Assembly: GCA_910575435.1 (NCBI GenBank)
Contig: CAJTGI010000003.1
Location: 62,001 to 126,000, forward strand
Source: Clostridiaceae bacterium
GTDB taxonomy: Bacteria > Bacillota > Clostridia > Lachnospirales > Lachnospiraceae
Length of the DNA stretch: 64,000 bases
Direction: 5' to 3'
Shown here: positions 42,217 through 51,654 of the stretch, in pieces
Position numbering within the stretch: the first letter of the stretch is position 1
How the letters are laid out: every line of letters starts with the position of its first letter
The notes under the pieces: generated by a model
Seen by the model: the letters and a program-made list of their open reading frames with translations, nothing else
What the model was told of the DNA's origin: nothing
Databases searched by the model: none
Position numbers and translations under genes: made by a program

Positions 42217-43500
42217 ATGACATGGCTTAGAGATTTATCGGTATTGTGGTCTCTGTTTCATATATTGATTATATTTATGTTATTGTACCGATCTCGGTTT
42301 GATAGGAGGAGGACAAATTTTCTTACGGGAATTACTATGGGACCGCTGATTCTGCTGAATGTGGCAGGTGTGATGGTCTTTGGGGCGGAGGTGATGGGTC
42401 AAGCTTTCATTCTGACTTGCACCCTGCCCAGCCTGGTGTTCTTCTGGTTTATTTCAAAGGATAAGAAGGGAAGTTTTTTCTTTACATTTTGCATGGCTGA
42501 TACCGTTGCTTTATGGGTTATCGCTGTGACAAATGTGGCGGATTTTTATTTGGGGAATCAGCAGTACGTTGTCATGTTTCTAGGCAGGCTGGTTATGTTT
42601 CCCATGGTGGAGTGGTTTGCGGTTCGCTGTCTGAGAAAGCCTTATCTGGAACTCCAGGAATCTGTGACGTCGGGCTGGGGCATTTTTGCAGGAATGACGG
42701 CCCTTTATTATGTCTTGCTTGCCGTGGAGGCCAATTTCCCAGTGGTAATTACGGCAAGAGAGCAAGAACTTCCAAGTTTTTTTCTGATACTGGCACTGAT
42801 GCCCATGACATATGCCACCATTTTTGTAGCCCTGTACAGGCAGTTGCTGCTCTATCGGAAGCGTCAGGCAGAGAGGGTTTTGCGGGCGCAAAAAAATGCG
42901 CTGGAATCCCAGCTTGACAATCAGCAGCGCATACGGAGGATGAAGCATGATATGAAGGGGCATACGGTGACTCTTTCAGGCTTGCTTGCCGCTGGGAAGC
43001 TGAAGGAGGCACAGGAATATCTGAAAAGGGTGGAGGTGGAGATGGATGCCCTGTCAGGACAGTTTTGTGTAAACTCGTATCTGAATGCGGTATTTGTCCA
43101 TTATTTTCAGAAACTGGAGGAATTGGGAGCGAAGTGCACCATAGATATCCAGGTTGGGGAGGAAGAGCTGCCTTTTATGGAATTATGCCAAATTCTTTCC
43201 AATGGCCTAGAAAATGCCTGCGATGCCTTGAAAGGACTTAAGAGAGAGGAGCGGGAGGTTTCCGTGCAGATGAAGTATAGCAAGGCTTATCTTCTCATCC
43301 GAATCCGGAATCGATGCCGGGAGGGTTTGCACGTGGAGAGGGGAATGCTCCCTTCTACAGAGAAAGAGGGGCAGGATCACGGCTTTGGGCTTCTGACGGT
43401 GCAGGAGGTGGCAGGACAGTTAGATGGGGAGATGTTTTGCTATACGGAAAATGGGAATTTCGTGCTGGATGTCATGGTGTCATGCCATTCTTTTCGTTAG
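42217..43500 (+). CDS. GHKL sensor histidine kinase, AgrC/ComD-like
   Basis: 427 residues. Six or so membrane spans fill residues 1-215. Then comes a coiled linker (KRQAERVLRAQKNALESQ), the phosphoacceptor motif RRMKHDMKGH (about 241-250), the N-box NGLENACDAL (about 329-338) and the G-box HGFGLLTVQEV. This is the layout of peptide-sensing kinases that normally pair with a LytTR response regulator. Here only the 52-residue half-LytTR protein precedes it, and no AgrB/AgrD-like gene is seen. GAGGAGG overlaps the end of the upstream gene, so the two are coupled. Confidence 0.88.
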   Translation: MTWLRDLSVLWSLFHILIIFMLLYRSRFDRRRTNFLTGITMGPLILLNVAGVMVFGAEVMGQAFILTCTLPSLVFFWFISKDKKGSFFFTFCMADTVALWVIAVTNVADFYLGNQQYVVMFLGRLVMFPMVEWFAVRCLRKPYLELQESVTSGWGIFAGMTALYYVLLAVEANFPVVITAREQELPSFFLILALMPMTYATIFVALYRQLLLYRKRQAERVLRAQKNALESQLDNQQRIRRMKHDMKGHTVTLSGLLAAGKLKEAQEYLKRVEVEMDALSGQFCVNSYLNAVFVHYFQKLEELGAKCTIDIQVGEEELPFMELCQILSNGLENACDALKGLKREEREVSVQMKYSKAYLLIRIRNRCREGLHVERGMLPSTEKEGQDHGFGLLTVQEVAGQLDGEMFCYTENGNFVLDVMVSCHSFR

Positions 43501-43551
43501 GCATCCATATGAAGATCGTGCATGTTCTGAGTTGGAATAGGTTTGACGTGC

Positions 43552-44337
43552 CTAGGAAAAGGGATAAATATGCTGCTTCTGCAGGAAGTTGACAGAAGAT
43601 ATCAGTTCCTGCCAGCTGCGCACTTCGATCAGGATGGTGGGAGGCTGGGTCAGGGACTGGCACCACTGGCTGAACTGCTGCCAGCAGATTGTACCGGCAC
43701 CTACAGCCATGTGCAGGTCTTCCAGACCATCATTGTCATTGATGTGAATGTGCTTTGCCAAGGGCCGCATCTCTTCATACCAATTTTCTATGGGGCAGCC
43801 GGAGATTCTTGCGTGGGCGATGTCATAGCAAACCCCGAAGCGGGGATGGTCTCGAAGACGCATGGCCAATTCTGTCAGCAGGCGGGGTGACTCGTCGAAC
43901 ATATTTTCTATATAGACTGTCATAGAAGGGTAATCTTCTAGCAACTGGTTCCAATATTCCTCATTCCGCTCTACCCAGCCCATCTGGTAGGAGCGCAGAG
44001 GAAAATTTGCAATGTAATTCGTGTGAAAGATGACGGCCCGAAGCCCCATTCTCTGCGCGATATCCATGCACTGGCGCACCCGGTAATCGCTTGCCCTGTA
44101 AATCATGGGATCCTGGCTGTTGACGCAGATGTCTAGGAATGCGCCGTGTAGAGTATCTTTGGAAAAGTCCCGCCCGGTATTCTGATAGGTTTGGATGATG
44201 CGCTCCGTGGCAATAGGGTCGTCCAGTATCTGGGGCAAGAAGAAGTCGTTGTATTCAAATGCGGCGTCATATTGGGCAGAGAAGGCAAGAAATTGCTCTA
44301 GCTCTTCTATTTTTGGAATGCAGGATAGTTCTCTCAT
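43552..44337 (-). CDS. Sugar phosphate isomerase/epimerase-like TIM barrel protein
   Basis: 261 residues. Xylose-isomerase-like barrel features: AAFEYNDFFLP, HGAFLDICVNS, VIFHTNY, VYIENMFDESP, FGVCYDIAHA, HIHINDNDG and a final ILIEVRSW. His, Glu and Asp residues at strand ends suggest a bound divalent metal. Its ATG overlaps the stop of the cyclase gene by four bases, so it is the third gene of the Fic-cyclase operon. Substrate unknown. Confidence 0.8.
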   Translation of the reverse strand: MRELSCIPKIEELEQFLAFSAQYDAAFEYNDFFLPQILDDPIATERIIQTYQNTGRDFSKDTLHGAFLDICVNSQDPMIYRASDYRVRQCMDIAQRMGLRAVIFHTNYIANFPLRSYQMGWVERNEEYWNQLLEDYPSMTVYIENMFDESPRLLTELAMRLRDHPRFGVCYDIAHARISGCPIENWYEEMRPLAKHIHINDNDGLEDLHMAVGAGTICWQQFSQWCQSLTQPPTILIEVRSWQELISSVNFLQKQHIYPFS

Positions 44338-46391
44338 AATGGTTCCCCCCTATTTATCTGTTTTTTTAGCCGTTCCAGCTGTTCTGCGCTTCTCTCTGCA
44401 ATATTTCCCAATATCTCCAGTTCTTCCAGAGCCGGCGCCGTCCATTTGCTTTCGGGATGGTCGGGTTCTTCTGGGATATGGATGTAATCCCTGATATCAG
44501 TGAGTTCATAAGCATCCACTGGCAGTTTCTTTCCCTTGAGGGCATATTTGCCCGAATATTTTGCTTCAATCCGGTCGCCCAATCGCTTTTTGATCTCACG
44601 GCTGATCAGTATCTGTCCTTTTGCGGCGGAACTTTCCAGCCGGGCGGCAGTATTGACCGTGTCGCCGATGGCGGTGAAATCCATGCGGGAAGGGCTGCCG
44701 ATATTGCCCACCACGGCGCCCCCGCAGTGGATTCCGATGCCGAAGGCAATATCCTTGCCATATTTATTCCGGCACAGCTGTGTGAGCCAGGCGGCATTTG
44801 AGAGGATATCCCAGGCGGTGCAGACGGATTTATAGACGTAGTCTTCCTGGTCAAAGGGAGAGTTGAAGACCGCCATGGCCGCATCTCCGATAAATTTATC
44901 CAGGGTGCCGCCGTTTTTTGCCACGGCGTTGGCAATCACGGTAAGATAGTTGTTCAAGATATCCGCAATCTGCTCTGGCGGCAGGCTTTCTGACAGGGAT
45001 GTAAATCCTCGGATGTCGATGAAGAGCACGGAGATATCTTTCCGGACTACGCCGATGGAGGCGGCTTCGGGGCCGTTGTTTACGATTTCGTCCACAATCT
45101 GACCATCCACATATTTCTTGAAAACTCTCTCCAATTCTTTTCTCTGGCGTTTCGATATCAGGTAGTTGAGGAAGAGATTGGAGACTGCTATCATGACAAT
45201 AATCAGGATCAGCTGCAATAGCGGTATGTAAAATCCTGAATAGTTCAGCAATACGCAGAGAATGATATCCAGGAGGATGAGCAATGCGGAGTCCGTCAGG
45301 GAACGAATTTTGCTATTGTAGGATGTCACGATGAAAAATGCGGCGGAAAAGACTGCATACCAGATGGCGAGAAACCATTTTGCCGCATACCGCAGGGTAT
45401 TGTTCTGCAGGAGGGCATTGATGGTCTGTGCCTGAAGCTGGGTTTCCTGTATCTGCATCCTATTGATTCCTGGAATTTGGTATTTCTCCTGGCTGTTTCC
45501 ATCGGCAATCAGGACGATGCTGCCCTGAAATAGAGAGGTATTGATTTTTCCATCCAGCACGTCGGCAAAGGAATAGGATTCGTATCCCCCTGGCTCTGTG
45601 GAAAAGTTGATGCCAAAGGCGTTGGACTGGTCTACCAGGGGCTTGGTAAATTTGTTGCCCTCCCTTGCGAGATGCAGTTTGTACACTGCAATGGAATAAT
45701 TGTCATACTGGCTGCCATTGTACTGTATGTCTGCATAGAAGCTGCGCACGTTGCCGTTGGGGCCGGTCTTGTTCAAGTTTACGATGCCTGCCGGGACTTC
45801 CTGCAGCAATGCGGGATAGGGCAGACTGATTTCTACGATCTTTTTTCCCCCCGCATAGCCTGGCGGGATGCTGGCGGACTCCTCCTTGTCAGGAGAAGGC
45901 GGGGTATCGGGGAATTGGGAAATATCGTTGGGGCTGGGAATCTTTTCTGGCACTGCTTCTTTTTCCTCCTCCGTCCTGACAGTGCCAGATAGACAGATGT
46001 TGCTGTATTTCCGGCAGACATCCAGGAGGGCGGCATCGCCTTGGGAATCTTTTTCGCTTTTCAGGTCCAGATTGATTCCGATGACATTGGGGGCGCCGTC
46101 TGCACTGTTCAATGCATTCAGGAGGGTGGCGAGTCTGGTCCTGGACCATGTTGCGTATTCCCCATATTTTTCTGTGGTCTTTTCATCTATGATAATCAAT
46201 TTTATATCGGAACTTTCAAGGTTCTTTTTCATCAGGGACTGATAGATGCGGTCGCTGACTAGATAGTCAATATCATTTACGGGCTTGATATAGGTAAAGC
46301 CTGCCGCAATCGCTCCAAAGAGCAGAGAGCCCAGTAAAAGATATATTCTGCGCTCCCTCTTGCCTAATTCTCTGATACCTTTATTTATCAT
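44334..46391 (-). CDS. CHASE2-domain class III adenylate cyclase
   Basis: 685 residues. One N-terminal span, an extracellular CHASE2 sensor (about 35-330), three more spans, then a cytoplasmic cyclase domain. The two metal-binding Asps are in FIDIRGFTS and FIGDAAMAVF. Lys in LDKFIGD and Asp in FTAIGDTVN favour ATP over GTP. NTAARLE supplies the Asn/Arg transition-state pair, so it should be active and make cAMP. The start at 46391 lies inside the last codons of the Fic gene (11-base overlap), with GAGG upstream. It probably senses an external or envelope signal. Confidence 0.88.
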   Translation of the reverse strand: MINKGIRELGKRERRIYLLLGSLLFGAIAAGFTYIKPVNDIDYLVSDRIYQSLMKKNLESSDIKLIIIDEKTTEKYGEYATWSRTRLATLLNALNSADGAPNVIGINLDLKSEKDSQGDAALLDVCRKYSNICLSGTVRTEEEKEAVPEKIPSPNDISQFPDTPPSPDKEESASIPPGYAGGKKIVEISLPYPALLQEVPAGIVNLNKTGPNGNVRSFYADIQYNGSQYDNYSIAVYKLHLAREGNKFTKPLVDQSNAFGINFSTEPGGYESYSFADVLDGKINTSLFQGSIVLIADGNSQEKYQIPGINRMQIQETQLQAQTINALLQNNTLRYAAKWFLAIWYAVFSAAFFIVTSYNSKIRSLTDSALLILLDIILCVLLNYSGFYIPLLQLILIIVMIAVSNLFLNYLISKRQRKELERVFKKYVDGQIVDEIVNNGPEAASIGVVRKDISVLFIDIRGFTSLSESLPPEQIADILNNYLTVIANAVAKNGGTLDKFIGDAAMAVFNSPFDQEDYVYKSVCTAWDILSNAAWLTQLCRNKYGKDIAFGIGIHCGGAVVGNIGSPSRMDFTAIGDTVNTAARLESSAAKGQILISREIKKRLGDRIEAKYSGKYALKGKKLPVDAYELTDIRDYIHIPEEPDHPESKWTAPALEELEILGNIAERSAEQLERLKKQINRGEPL

Positions 46392-47289
46392 TTCGGAATA
46401 CCTCGCTCCAGTCCACATGGCTCACTATGTGGATGTTTTGATTTTCCAGGACTTCGTAGAGATTGTCATAGACAGTCTTTAGTATGTACTGGATGAATGG
46501 TGTGATATCCTGCAAGGAGTTTTCGCTGTTCTCTAATGCCATATAGTACGCCTGGGACGTCTCATTGATGGTCTTGCTCAGGGTTAGCGCGCTGAAATTG
46601 TTCAATCCGGAGCGGATGAGGAAATCAGAGGTCAGCAACCTGGCAATCCTTCCATTCCCATCACAGAAGGGGTGCATATATACGAAATAAAAATGGACGA
46701 TGGCAACTTTTATGTAAGGAGATTGGATATTGTCCCCATGGTAAAAGTTAAAAAACTGCTTCATGCAGTATTCTAGCAGTTCTACGTCTGGGGCGCTGTG
46801 AGTGCCCACCGTCACGGTGCCGGTGCGGAACTTGCTTCCCGAAAGCCCTGGATTGTCGCACACGCCGTCCGTGACAATCTCCCACAGGCGAACTAGGGTA
46901 TCCTCGTTCCGCTTTGTCGTCAGGTTTAGGAATTTTACAGCCCGGTAGGTATTCAGAATCATCCTGTCTCCCTTCCGGTCCGTTCTTTTGGCCCGGAAGA
47001 TTTCGTTCAGTTCGTCGATGGTGGTGTCTGCACCCTCGATGCGGCAGCTGTGGAAGGATTCTTTTTCAACGGAAATGTCCGTATCAATGTCTGTCACGGA
47101 AATATTTTGATAGAGTTGGTCGATGTCGCACAACAATTTTTGCGGGATGGCAGAGGGGCACCAGGTTAGGGAATAGCCCATGGCATCCCGGATGGGCAGG
47201 GTTTCCAGTCTGCTGCCTCTCTCTGACAGGAGTTGGGCGGCGGCTTGGCTGCCCAGCTTCGCATCTCGCTCTAACACCTTGTATTCCAT
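46381..47289 (-). CDS. Fic-domain protein (AMPylase-type)
   Basis: 302 residues. A Fic N-terminal helical domain with inhibitory motif SCRIEG (81-86, the S/T-xxx-E-G/N form within the same chain), then the Fic core motif HPFCDGNGRIAR (206-217) with catalytic His206, and a C-terminal winged-helix-like end. Class II Fic proteins autoinhibit through this Glu and transfer AMP to protein targets. It overlaps the cyclase start by 11 bases, so the two are co-translated. The ribosome site upstream (AGGAA) is modest. Confidence 0.9.
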   Translation of the reverse strand: MEYKVLERDAKLGSQAAAQLLSERGSRLETLPIRDAMGYSLTWCPSAIPQKLLCDIDQLYQNISVTDIDTDISVEKESFHSCRIEGADTTIDELNEIFRAKRTDRKGDRMILNTYRAVKFLNLTTKRNEDTLVRLWEIVTDGVCDNPGLSGSKFRTGTVTVGTHSAPDVELLEYCMKQFFNFYHGDNIQSPYIKVAIVHFYFVYMHPFCDGNGRIARLLTSDFLIRSGLNNFSALTLSKTINETSQAYYMALENSENSLQDITPFIQYILKTVYDNLYEVLENQNIHIVSHVDWSEVFRNDK

Positions 47290-47317
47290 GATTCATTTCC
47301 TGCTTTCTTTATGGCTT

Positions 47318-47350
47318 AATAATAGGAAAATTCTCGAATTTCCAATTATT
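47318..47350 (-). terminator. AT-rich hairpin after typA
   Basis: AATAAT.GGAAAATTC (47318-47333) and GAATTTCC.AATTATT (47336-47350) form an imperfect stem that overlaps the typA stop codon. On the minus strand it ends with a T-rich tract. Partial read-through into fic is possible. Confidence 0.4.
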
Positions 47351-49184
47351 ATTGCTTGCCGTTCTTTTTTGCCCGGAAACGCTGGGTGGCATCTAGGATT
47401 TTCTTGCGGATGCGTAGGTTTTCCGGGGTGATTTCCAAAAGTTCGTCCGTGTCGATAAATTCCAGGGCCTCCTCCAGGCTGAGAATCTTCGGGGGCGTGA
47501 GCTTGAGAGCCTCGTCCGCGCTGGAGGAGCGGGTGTTGGTCAGGTGCTTGGTCTTGCATACGTTCAGTTCGATATCGTCGGTCTTTCCGTTCTGGCCGAT
47601 GACCATGCCGCCGTAAACTTTTTCCCCGGGCCCTACGAAGAGGGTGCCTCGGTCCTGGGCGTTAAATAGCCCGTAGGCCACGGTTTCCCCGGACTCGAAG
47701 GCAATCAGGGAACCCTGTTTCCTGTAGGCAATCTCTCCCTTGTAGGGTCCGTATTCCTCGAAGACGGTATTTAGTACGCCGTTTCCCTTGGTATCCGTGA
47801 GGAATTCCCCCCGGTAGCCGATGAGTCCTCGGGAGGGGATCAGGAATTCCAGGCGGGTGAAGCCTCCGCCGATGGAGCCCATGCCCTGGAGTTCCCCCTT
47901 GCGGTTGCTCAGTTTCTCGATGACGCTGCCGGCAAATTCCTCCGGCACGTCGATAAATGCCCGTTCCATGGGTTCCAGCCGCTTGCCCCGCTCGTCGGTG
48001 CGGTACAGCACTTCCGCCTTGCTCACGGCAAATTCGTAGCCTTCCCGACGCATATTCTCGATCAATACGGATAGGTGCAGTTCTCCCCTGCCGGAGACTT
48101 TGAAGCTGTCCATATTGTCCGTCTCCTCCACCCGTAGGCTCACGTCTGAGTTCAGTTCGCTGAAAAGCCGCTCCCGCAGGTGGCGTGAGGTGACGAATTT
48201 CCCTTCCTGTCCCGCCAAGGGGCTGTCATTTACCATGAAGTCCATGGAGATGGTGGGCTCGGAAATCTTCTGGAAGGGGATGGCTACGGGATTTTCCGGG
48301 GAGCAGAGGGTGTCTCCGATGTGGATATCCGAGATGCCGGAAATGGCTACGATGGCTCCCACTGTGGCTTCCTGCACTTCCATTTTCTGCAGTCCGTCAA
48401 ATTCGTAGAGCTTGCTGATTTTTACTTTATTGCATTTATCTTTGTCATGGGCGTTGACAATGACTACGTCCTGGTTCACCTGGATGGTTCCGTTGTCCAC
48501 CTTGCCCACGCCGATTCTGCCTACGTATTCATTGTAGTCGATGGTGCTGATAAGCACCTGGGTGGCGGCTTCGGCATCCCCTTCCGGAGCGGGGATGTAG
48601 TCCAGGATGGTATCGAAGAGGGGAACCATGTCCGTCCCCGGCTCGCTGTCGCTGTAGGAGGCCACGCCCTCTCTGGCAGAGGCGTAGATGAAGGGGCAGT
48701 CCAGCTGCTCCTCATTGGCATCCAAGTCGATAAAGAGTTCCAGCACCTCATCCACTACCTCTGCCGGCCGGGCTTCCGGGCGGTCAATCTTGTTGATGCA
48801 GACCACCACGGGCAGTTCCAGTTCCAATGCCTTCTTCAGCACGAACTTCGTCTGGGGCATGGCGCCCTCGAAGGCATCTACCACCAGCACCACGCCATCG
48901 ACCATTTTCAGCACCCGCTCTACCTCGCCGCCGAAGTCGGCGTGGCCTGGGGTGTCAATGATATTGATTTTCGTATCTTTATAAGTAATGGCGGTGTTCT
49001 TGGAGAGGATGGTGATGCCTCGCTCTCTCTCGATATCGCCGGAATCCATCACGCGCTCTGCCACTTCCTGATTGGAGCGGAATACGCCGCTCTGCTTGAG
49101 CAGCTCATCTACCAGAGTTGTCTTTCCGTGGTCTACATGGGCTATGATTGCAATGTTTCTCACGTCTTCTCGTCTCATCTTCAT
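47349..49184 (-). CDS. typA: Ribosome-associated GTPase TypA/BipA
   Basis: 611 residues. Translation-factor GTPase motifs: G1 AHVDHGKTT, G2 ERGITI, G3 DTPGHADFGGE, G4 NKID and G5 SAREG-type. Then the beta-barrel domain, two EF-G-like domains (MERAFIDVPEEFAG) and the TypA-specific C-terminal domain. It acts on the ribosome, in 50S assembly and stress or cold growth in studied species. The start at 49184 is preferred over 49217 because the family normally begins about ten residues before G1. Confidence 0.93.
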   Translation of the reverse strand: MKMRREDVRNIAIIAHVDHGKTTLVDELLKQSGVFRSNQEVAERVMDSGDIERERGITILSKNTAITYKDTKINIIDTPGHADFGGEVERVLKMVDGVVLVVDAFEGAMPQTKFVLKKALELELPVVVCINKIDRPEARPAEVVDEVLELFIDLDANEEQLDCPFIYASAREGVASYSDSEPGTDMVPLFDTILDYIPAPEGDAEAATQVLISTIDYNEYVGRIGVGKVDNGTIQVNQDVVIVNAHDKDKCNKVKISKLYEFDGLQKMEVQEATVGAIVAISGISDIHIGDTLCSPENPVAIPFQKISEPTISMDFMVNDSPLAGQEGKFVTSRHLRERLFSELNSDVSLRVEETDNMDSFKVSGRGELHLSVLIENMRREGYEFAVSKAEVLYRTDERGKRLEPMERAFIDVPEEFAGSVIEKLSNRKGELQGMGSIGGGFTRLEFLIPSRGLIGYRGEFLTDTKGNGVLNTVFEEYGPYKGEIAYRKQGSLIAFESGETVAYGLFNAQDRGTLFVGPGEKVYGGMVIGQNGKTDDIELNVCKTKHLTNTRSSSADEALKLTPPKILSLEEALEFIDTDELLEITPENLRIRKKILDATQRFRAKKNGKQ

Positions 49185-49305
49185 GGTTATAAATCCACCT
49201 TTCTGCGCATGTTTCATGTTACGATGTGGGGGCCAAAAGGTATTTTGCCCATCGCCCTGTACTAGACACCCGCCAGATTAGACTTTTAGGTGTCCACAAA
49301 ATATT

Positions 49306-49333
49306 AGTATACTATATTTTTCCAAATATACAA
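49306..49333 (-). promoter_or_regulatory. Promoter of typA
   Basis: On the minus strand TTGTAT (49328-49333) and TATACT (49306-49311) with a 16-base spacer. Confidence 0.55.
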
Positions 49334-49353
49334 GAAAAAACTGGGATTTCTAT

Positions 49354-49382
49354 TTGTTTTTTTCTGAGATATGTGTTATGCT
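49354..49382 (+). promoter_or_regulatory. Promoter of the CBS pyrophosphatase gene
   Basis: TTGTTT (49354-49359) and TATGCT (49377-49382) with a 17-base spacer. The 100-base leader contains a GTTAC...GTAAC mini-palindrome and a GCATACC/GGTGTGC pair. Confidence 0.5.
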
Positions 49383-49481
49383 AAGAGATAGTTACATGTA
49401 GTAACAGACCAGAGGAGGGGAGCATACCGTACAATTCCTGGGCTTGGTGTGCGGTTTTCCCTGGAAAGAGGGTGAATACAA

Positions 49482-51140
49482 ATGAATAAGAGTAAGCAGA
49501 TTGTAAATGTCATTGGCCATATCAACCCGGATACGGATTCGGTCTGTTCTGCCATTGCCTATGCCAGGCTGAAGCAGGAAATCTCCCAGGAGGATTATGA
49601 TTATGGGGCAAAGCGGGCGGGGGAAATCAATGAGGAGACCCAGTTCGTGCTGCGCAGGTTCGGGGTGCCGGCCCCAGATTATATGACGGATGTGAGGACC
49701 CAGGTCATGGATATTGACGTGAGCCGGGTGCCGGGGGCGAAGGAAAATATTTCACTAAAGATGGCATGGGAGATTATGCGCAGGGATGGGCTGCAGACCC
49801 TGCCCGTGGTGGATGACGAGGGGCAGCTGCGGGGGCTGATTACCATTGAAGATATTGCGAAATCCTACATGGAAGTCTACGACAGCGAGATCATTGCCAA
49901 GGCAAATACGCCTTTTATCAATGTAATCGAGGTCCTTTCAGGAGAGATGATTCGAGGAAGGGAAGAGGAGTTGGTGACCAGGGGGAAATGCCTGATTGCC
50001 GCTGCCAATCCGGACTTGATGGAGAGTTATATCCAGCAGGGGGACATCGTCATTTTGGGAAATCGCTACGAGTCCCAGCTCTGCGCCATCGAGATGGATG
50101 CCAAGTGCATCATTATCTGCGATGGGGCCAGGGTGTCCTACACGATCAGCAAGCTGGCGGAGGAGAAGGGGTGCTTTATCATTAAGACGCCCTTTGATAC
50201 CTTTACCGCATCCCGACTGATCAATCAGAGCATTCCCATCGGGTATTTCATGAAGCGCACGGATCTGGTCACATTCGGGCTGGGAGAGTATCTGGATGAT
50301 ATCCGGGAGGTGATGGCGAAGAAGCGGTATCGGGATTTTCCAGTGCTGGACTGGTCTGGGAAGTATTTTGGCATGATTTCCAGGAGGAGGTTGCTGGGAG
50401 CCAGGAAGAAGCGGCTGATTCTGGTGGACCACAATGAGGTCAGCCAGGCGGTGGACGGAATCGAGGAGGCAAAGATTCTGGAGATTATCGACCACCACCG
50501 CATCGGAAGCCTAGAAACCCTTGAGCCGGTGGTATTTCGCAACCAGCCCCTGGGCTGTACCGCGACCATCGTCTACCAGATGTATCGGGAGAACCATGTG
50601 GATATTCCGGTGGAGATTGCGGGGCTATTGTGTTCTGCCATTCTGTCGGATACGCTGATTTACCGATCTCCCACCTGCACGGAGATTGACAGGATGGCCG
50701 CCGAGGAATTGGCTTCCATCGCAGGCATTCAGGTGGAGGAGTATGCCAAGGAAATGTTTGCGGCGGGCAGCAATCTTTCCGCCAAGTCTTCCGAGGAGAT
50801 TTTCTATCAGGACTTCAAGAAGTTTGAAGTGGGGGGCACCTCCTTCGGCGTGGGACAGATTAATTCCATGGATGCGGGGGAACTGGAGGCAATCAAGGAT
50901 CGGCTGAACCCATATTTGAAGAAGGCGATGGAAGACCATGGTATTTCCATGATCTACTTTATGCTGACGGATATCATGCGGGGAAGCACGGAACTCCTGT
51001 ATGCAGGGGACGATGCCAGGGAGATGGTGGTGGAGACCTTCCATCTGCCGGGGGATGCCAAGGTAATTGTGCTGGATGGCGTGGTTTCCCGTAAGAAACA
51101 GTTGATTCCACCTATGATGATGACTTTGCAGGAGAAATAA
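49482..51140 (+). CDS. CBS-domain manganese-dependent inorganic pyrophosphatase
   Basis: 552 residues. The DHH-family catalytic domain is split: N-terminal GHINPDTDS (12-20), then CBS 1 (MAWEIMRRDGLQTLPVVDD), a DRTGG domain (about 145-250), CBS 2 (MAKKRYRDFPVLD), then VDHNEVSQ, DHHRIG and the C-terminal DHHA2 domain with SRKKQLIPP. It hydrolyses pyrophosphate with Mn2+ or Co2+. In characterised clostridial relatives the CBS/DRTGG insert lets adenine nucleotides and diadenosine polyphosphates control activity. GAGGGTG site upstream. Confidence 0.93.
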   Translation: MNKSKQIVNVIGHINPDTDSVCSAIAYARLKQEISQEDYDYGAKRAGEINEETQFVLRRFGVPAPDYMTDVRTQVMDIDVSRVPGAKENISLKMAWEIMRRDGLQTLPVVDDEGQLRGLITIEDIAKSYMEVYDSEIIAKANTPFINVIEVLSGEMIRGREEELVTRGKCLIAAANPDLMESYIQQGDIVILGNRYESQLCAIEMDAKCIIICDGARVSYTISKLAEEKGCFIIKTPFDTFTASRLINQSIPIGYFMKRTDLVTFGLGEYLDDIREVMAKKRYRDFPVLDWSGKYFGMISRRRLLGARKKRLILVDHNEVSQAVDGIEEAKILEIIDHHRIGSLETLEPVVFRNQPLGCTATIVYQMYRENHVDIPVEIAGLLCSAILSDTLIYRSPTCTEIDRMAAEELASIAGIQVEEYAKEMFAAGSNLSAKSSEEIFYQDFKKFEVGGTSFGVGQINSMDAGELEAIKDRLNPYLKKAMEDHGISMIYFMLTDIMRGSTELLYAGDDAREMVVETFHLPGDAKVIVLDGVVSRKKQLIPPMMMTLQEK

Positions 51141-51654
51141 ACAGTTTGTTTAGATCCCATACACGAGGAACATATAAGAGAAAGTACCTTATTTGGTATA
51201 GTGACATCACAGAAGAGAGAAAAATTTATATCGTATTTATATAATGAAGATACATATGAGAATATCTTAGAAAGTAAGTGAGTGCTGGCACGATGGTGCC
51301 GAAAGAACGTCTGGCAAGAAGAACATATTTATAGAAGTCAGTTGATGTTACTTAGATGATAGTTCAGAGAATAGGGATACAGTGTGTGTCGGCATGGCGC
51401 TTTCTGATGCCATGCCGGGAAAAGGGGATGTGAAGAAACAGGTCGAAGCAGAGAGAGATTTCTAAGAGGATGACAGCATCATCCGAAAAAAGTATTTTTG
51501 TTCCGAATTTTGTTTTAGAGTGAATGTTCCCCTTGCCGTATTTTTGTTCTAAAATGTTCATTGTCAAAGTATAATTTATTAAACAAAAATACGGAGAGAG
51601 CAGGCAGCAGAGAATATTGTCAATAAAGCTCTTGTCGAAAAAGGGAGGAAACAT
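51141..51654 (+). other. Long intergenic region with hairpins, no gene found
   Basis: 514 bases without a convincing coding frame. Two hairpins are visible: GGCAC/GTGCC around 51286-51300 and CGGCATGGC (51390-51398) with GCCATGCCG (51409-51417). The latter has no T-run. The right end is AT-rich with a TATAAT box near 51570 lacking a well-spaced -35, likely the SSB-like gene's promoter region. A minus-strand frame here only extends antisense from the SSB gene. Confidence 0.5.

Noticed and set aside
43500-43890. A plus-strand frame at 43543-43890 between the kinase and the TIM-barrel gene
   Set aside because: It overlaps the minus-strand isomerase-like gene almost entirely and has no ribosome site; the minus-strand protein has coherent barrel motifs.
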